This document shows, in pieces, positions 13,358 to 14,318 of a stretch of DNA of 14,318 bases. The notes beneath the pieces are model-generated. The model saw only the letters and a list, made by a program, of their open reading frames with translations. It did no database searches and was not told the DNA's origin. Origin of the DNA: Candidatus Sigynarchaeota archaeon. Lineage in GTDB: Archaea; Asgardarchaeota; Lokiarchaeia; Sigynarchaeales; Sigynarchaeaceae. The position numbers and the translations under genes were made by a program. Within the stretch, counting starts at the first letter, position 1; the number at the start of each line of letters is the position of its first letter. The stretch covers positions 1-14,318 of the forward strand of contig JAUQYW010000548.1 in the NCBI GenBank assembly GCA_030587525.1, in the 5' to 3' direction.

Positions 13358-13454
13358 AAATGTTGACCGGCCTTATAATAATCGTCGCTAGACATTGCCG
13401 CGGGACGCCGCGACGACCACCAACCTTCCATGCCCCGGATGTTCCCGTGCGATG

Positions 13455-13472
13455 ATAAATTGTATAATTTAT
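13455..13472. promoter_or_regulatory. Perfect inverted repeat, candidate operator
   Basis: ATAAATT-GTAT-AATTTAT, seven paired bases on each side, ends about 20 bp before box A (TTTAAATA, 13491-13498) of the next gene. Ribbon-helix-helix proteins bind short inverted repeats of this sort, and the next gene starts with such a fold, so autoregulation is plausible. Confidence 0.5.
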
Positions 13473-13490
13473 TGTCCGCGCCCGGATCTG

Positions 13491-13527
13491 TTTAAATACG
13501 CTTCGCTTGAACCTAAAGCTTGGAGGT
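13491..13527 (+). promoter_or_regulatory. Box A and Shine-Dalgarno site of the RHH-like gene
   Basis: GTTTAAATACG contains a good box A (13491-13498), 36 bp before the ATG. GGAGGT (13522-13527) is the strongest Shine-Dalgarno site in the window and stands 6 nt before ATG 13534. The rest of the 176-bp gap after the Sir2 stop shows no gene. Confidence 0.65.
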
Positions 13528-13533
13528 AATAAC

Positions 13534-14318
13534 ATGTCCCCGAAACCAAAACCCGAAGAAGATCCGGTCTGGTTGAATTTTACCATTGAACCTACCGAAA
13601 AAGCCCGTTGGAAAGTATATGCGATGATAAGAGGTATTCCCTTGGCGACGTTCATCAAGATGGAAATCAACAAGATAGTTGATGCGGAATTCGAAGCCTC
13701 GCTTAAAAGCTTGCTCGATTTCAACAAAGATATCCTTGGAGTCATGATCTTCCAAGATAATCTCCAGCTCTTGCACCGACAAGGGGAAATCGAATCCGAG
13801 AATGGCATGCGGATGATCTCGCAGATCTGGAGAAAATTTAACCGTCCGCTGTGGAGCTGTCGATATCTCCAAGAAAAGATGCTAATCATTCAAATGCTCG
13901 ATGATCGTCTCGTCTTGAAAAGTAAACCAGATGGTGCAAATGGTGGACTCACGATCATCGGATATCGGATGGAGAACAATTATAAATTCCTTGCACGGGT
14001 AAAAGCGAATGGAAATTCCATCGTCGCGCTCGCGGATCTCCAGCGAGTGGCGTATAAAATGTTCCCGCCGCAGCCACGACTGGTGGAAAAAGGAATGCTG
14101 GAGAAAATATTGCCCGAATTTTATCAGGGTAAATCCCAGCTGCAAGCCATTGATTTGCTGCGGCGGATTCCCTTGGTTCCTCAAGAACAAACCGCTCTGA
14201 AGGAACTGGAGCAATTCATCGGAAAACCGATTCCCGCGATTCCACCATTCCAGGACGGGGATATCACCCGATCGAACCCGCAATTCGATTCGGTTCCCCT
14301 CATATACTTCGCGATTGA
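13534..14318 (+). CDS. Protein with ribbon-helix-helix-like N-terminus and unknown C-terminal domain, cut by the window end
   Basis: The frame runs open from ATG 13534 through the last base, 261 codons, so the stop is outside. Residues about 13-50 (WLNFTIEPTEKARWKVYAMI, then RGIPLATFIKMEIN) have the strand-helix-helix spacing of ribbon-helix-helix DNA-binding proteins, with a short strand followed by two helices. From about 60 to 165 a domain with an opening strand (ILGVMIFQDNLQLLH), a helix, more strands (EKMLIIQMLDDRLVLK) and a closing helix (IVALADLQRVAYKM) may be a roadblock- or profilin-like sensor; this is weak. The remainder is proline-rich (PIPAIPPF) and unrecognised. The strong Shine-Dalgarno site and box A leave no doubt about the start. 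Base composition is a little richer in A/T than its neighbours. Function unknown; an autoregulating DNA-binding protein is the simplest reading. Confidence 0.7.
   Translation, partial: MSPKPKPEEDPVWLNFTIEPTEKARWKVYAMIRGIPLATFIKMEINKIVDAEFEASLKSLLDFNKDILGVMIFQDNLQLLHRQGEIESENGMRMISQIWRKFNRPLWSCRYLQEKMLIIQMLDDRLVLKSKPDGANGGLTIIGYRMENNYKFLARVKANGNSIVALADLQRVAYKMFPPQPRLVEKGMLEKILPEFYQGKSQLQAIDLLRRIPLVPQEQTALKELEQFIGKPIPAIPPFQDGDITRSNPQFDSVPLIYFAI

Overview
The window reads as archaeal chromosome, and the gene content points to the Asgard group. That is an inference from protein families, since no rRNA, tRNA or other taxonomic marker is present. The main clues are an Rpn11-like JAMM (MPN+) metalloprotease with a long coiled-coil tail, an archaeal-type proteasome beta subunit followed by a second JAMM protein, a longin-like domain joined to a winged helix, and a winged-helix/beta-sandwich/zinc-ribbon protein that resembles a coat-adaptor appendage. 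Archaeal box A (TATA) elements and short Shine-Dalgarno sites support an archaeal origin.

Layout. 3-1184 (+): 3' part of an Rpn11-like JAMM gene, convergent with a secreted, membrane-anchored transglutaminase-like protein (1208-2572, -). 2573-2747: divergent intergenic region with nested inverted repeats. 2748-5702 (+): longin-like/winged-helix protein, a DapA/NanA-superfamily aldolase and an APH-fold small-molecule kinase. These converge on a minus-strand cluster, read from its promoter, of proteasome beta (7692-7072), JAMM protein (7017-6544) and YkgJ-type cysteine-cluster protein (about 6466-5708). 7749-9274: an epimerase gene that looks dead, lying between two near-identical 30-bp direct repeats. 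9261-9752 (-): Lrp/AsnC regulator with repeats around its promoter. 10044-12440 (+): the possible adaptor-like protein and a ten-helix DMT/NIPA-like transporter. 12569-13357 (+): Sir2 deacylase. 13534-end (+): protein with a ribbon-helix-helix-like N-terminus, cut off by the window end.

The clearest discovery is in the epimerase locus. The NAD-dependent epimerase/dehydratase reading frame is split by a 412-bp insert bounded by GG dinucleotides. Joining the two flanks at GG restores one continuous in-frame protein. The insert carries the MerR-like helix-turn-helix of an IS607-family TnpA, lacks the recombinase domain and tnpB, and ends in a long imperfect hairpin where such elements carry their omega (re)RNA. 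It looks like a miniature, internally deleted IS607 element, perhaps still encoding a guide-RNA scaffold. The same gene has a second lesion at its 5' end, a 16-bp tandem repeat that shifts frame and removes the first glycine of the nucleotide-binding loop.

Functionally, proteasome beta, the adjoining JAMM protein and the Rpn11-like JAMM suggest a ubiquitin-like modifier and degradation theme. No ubiquitin, E1, E2 or E3 gene is visible here.
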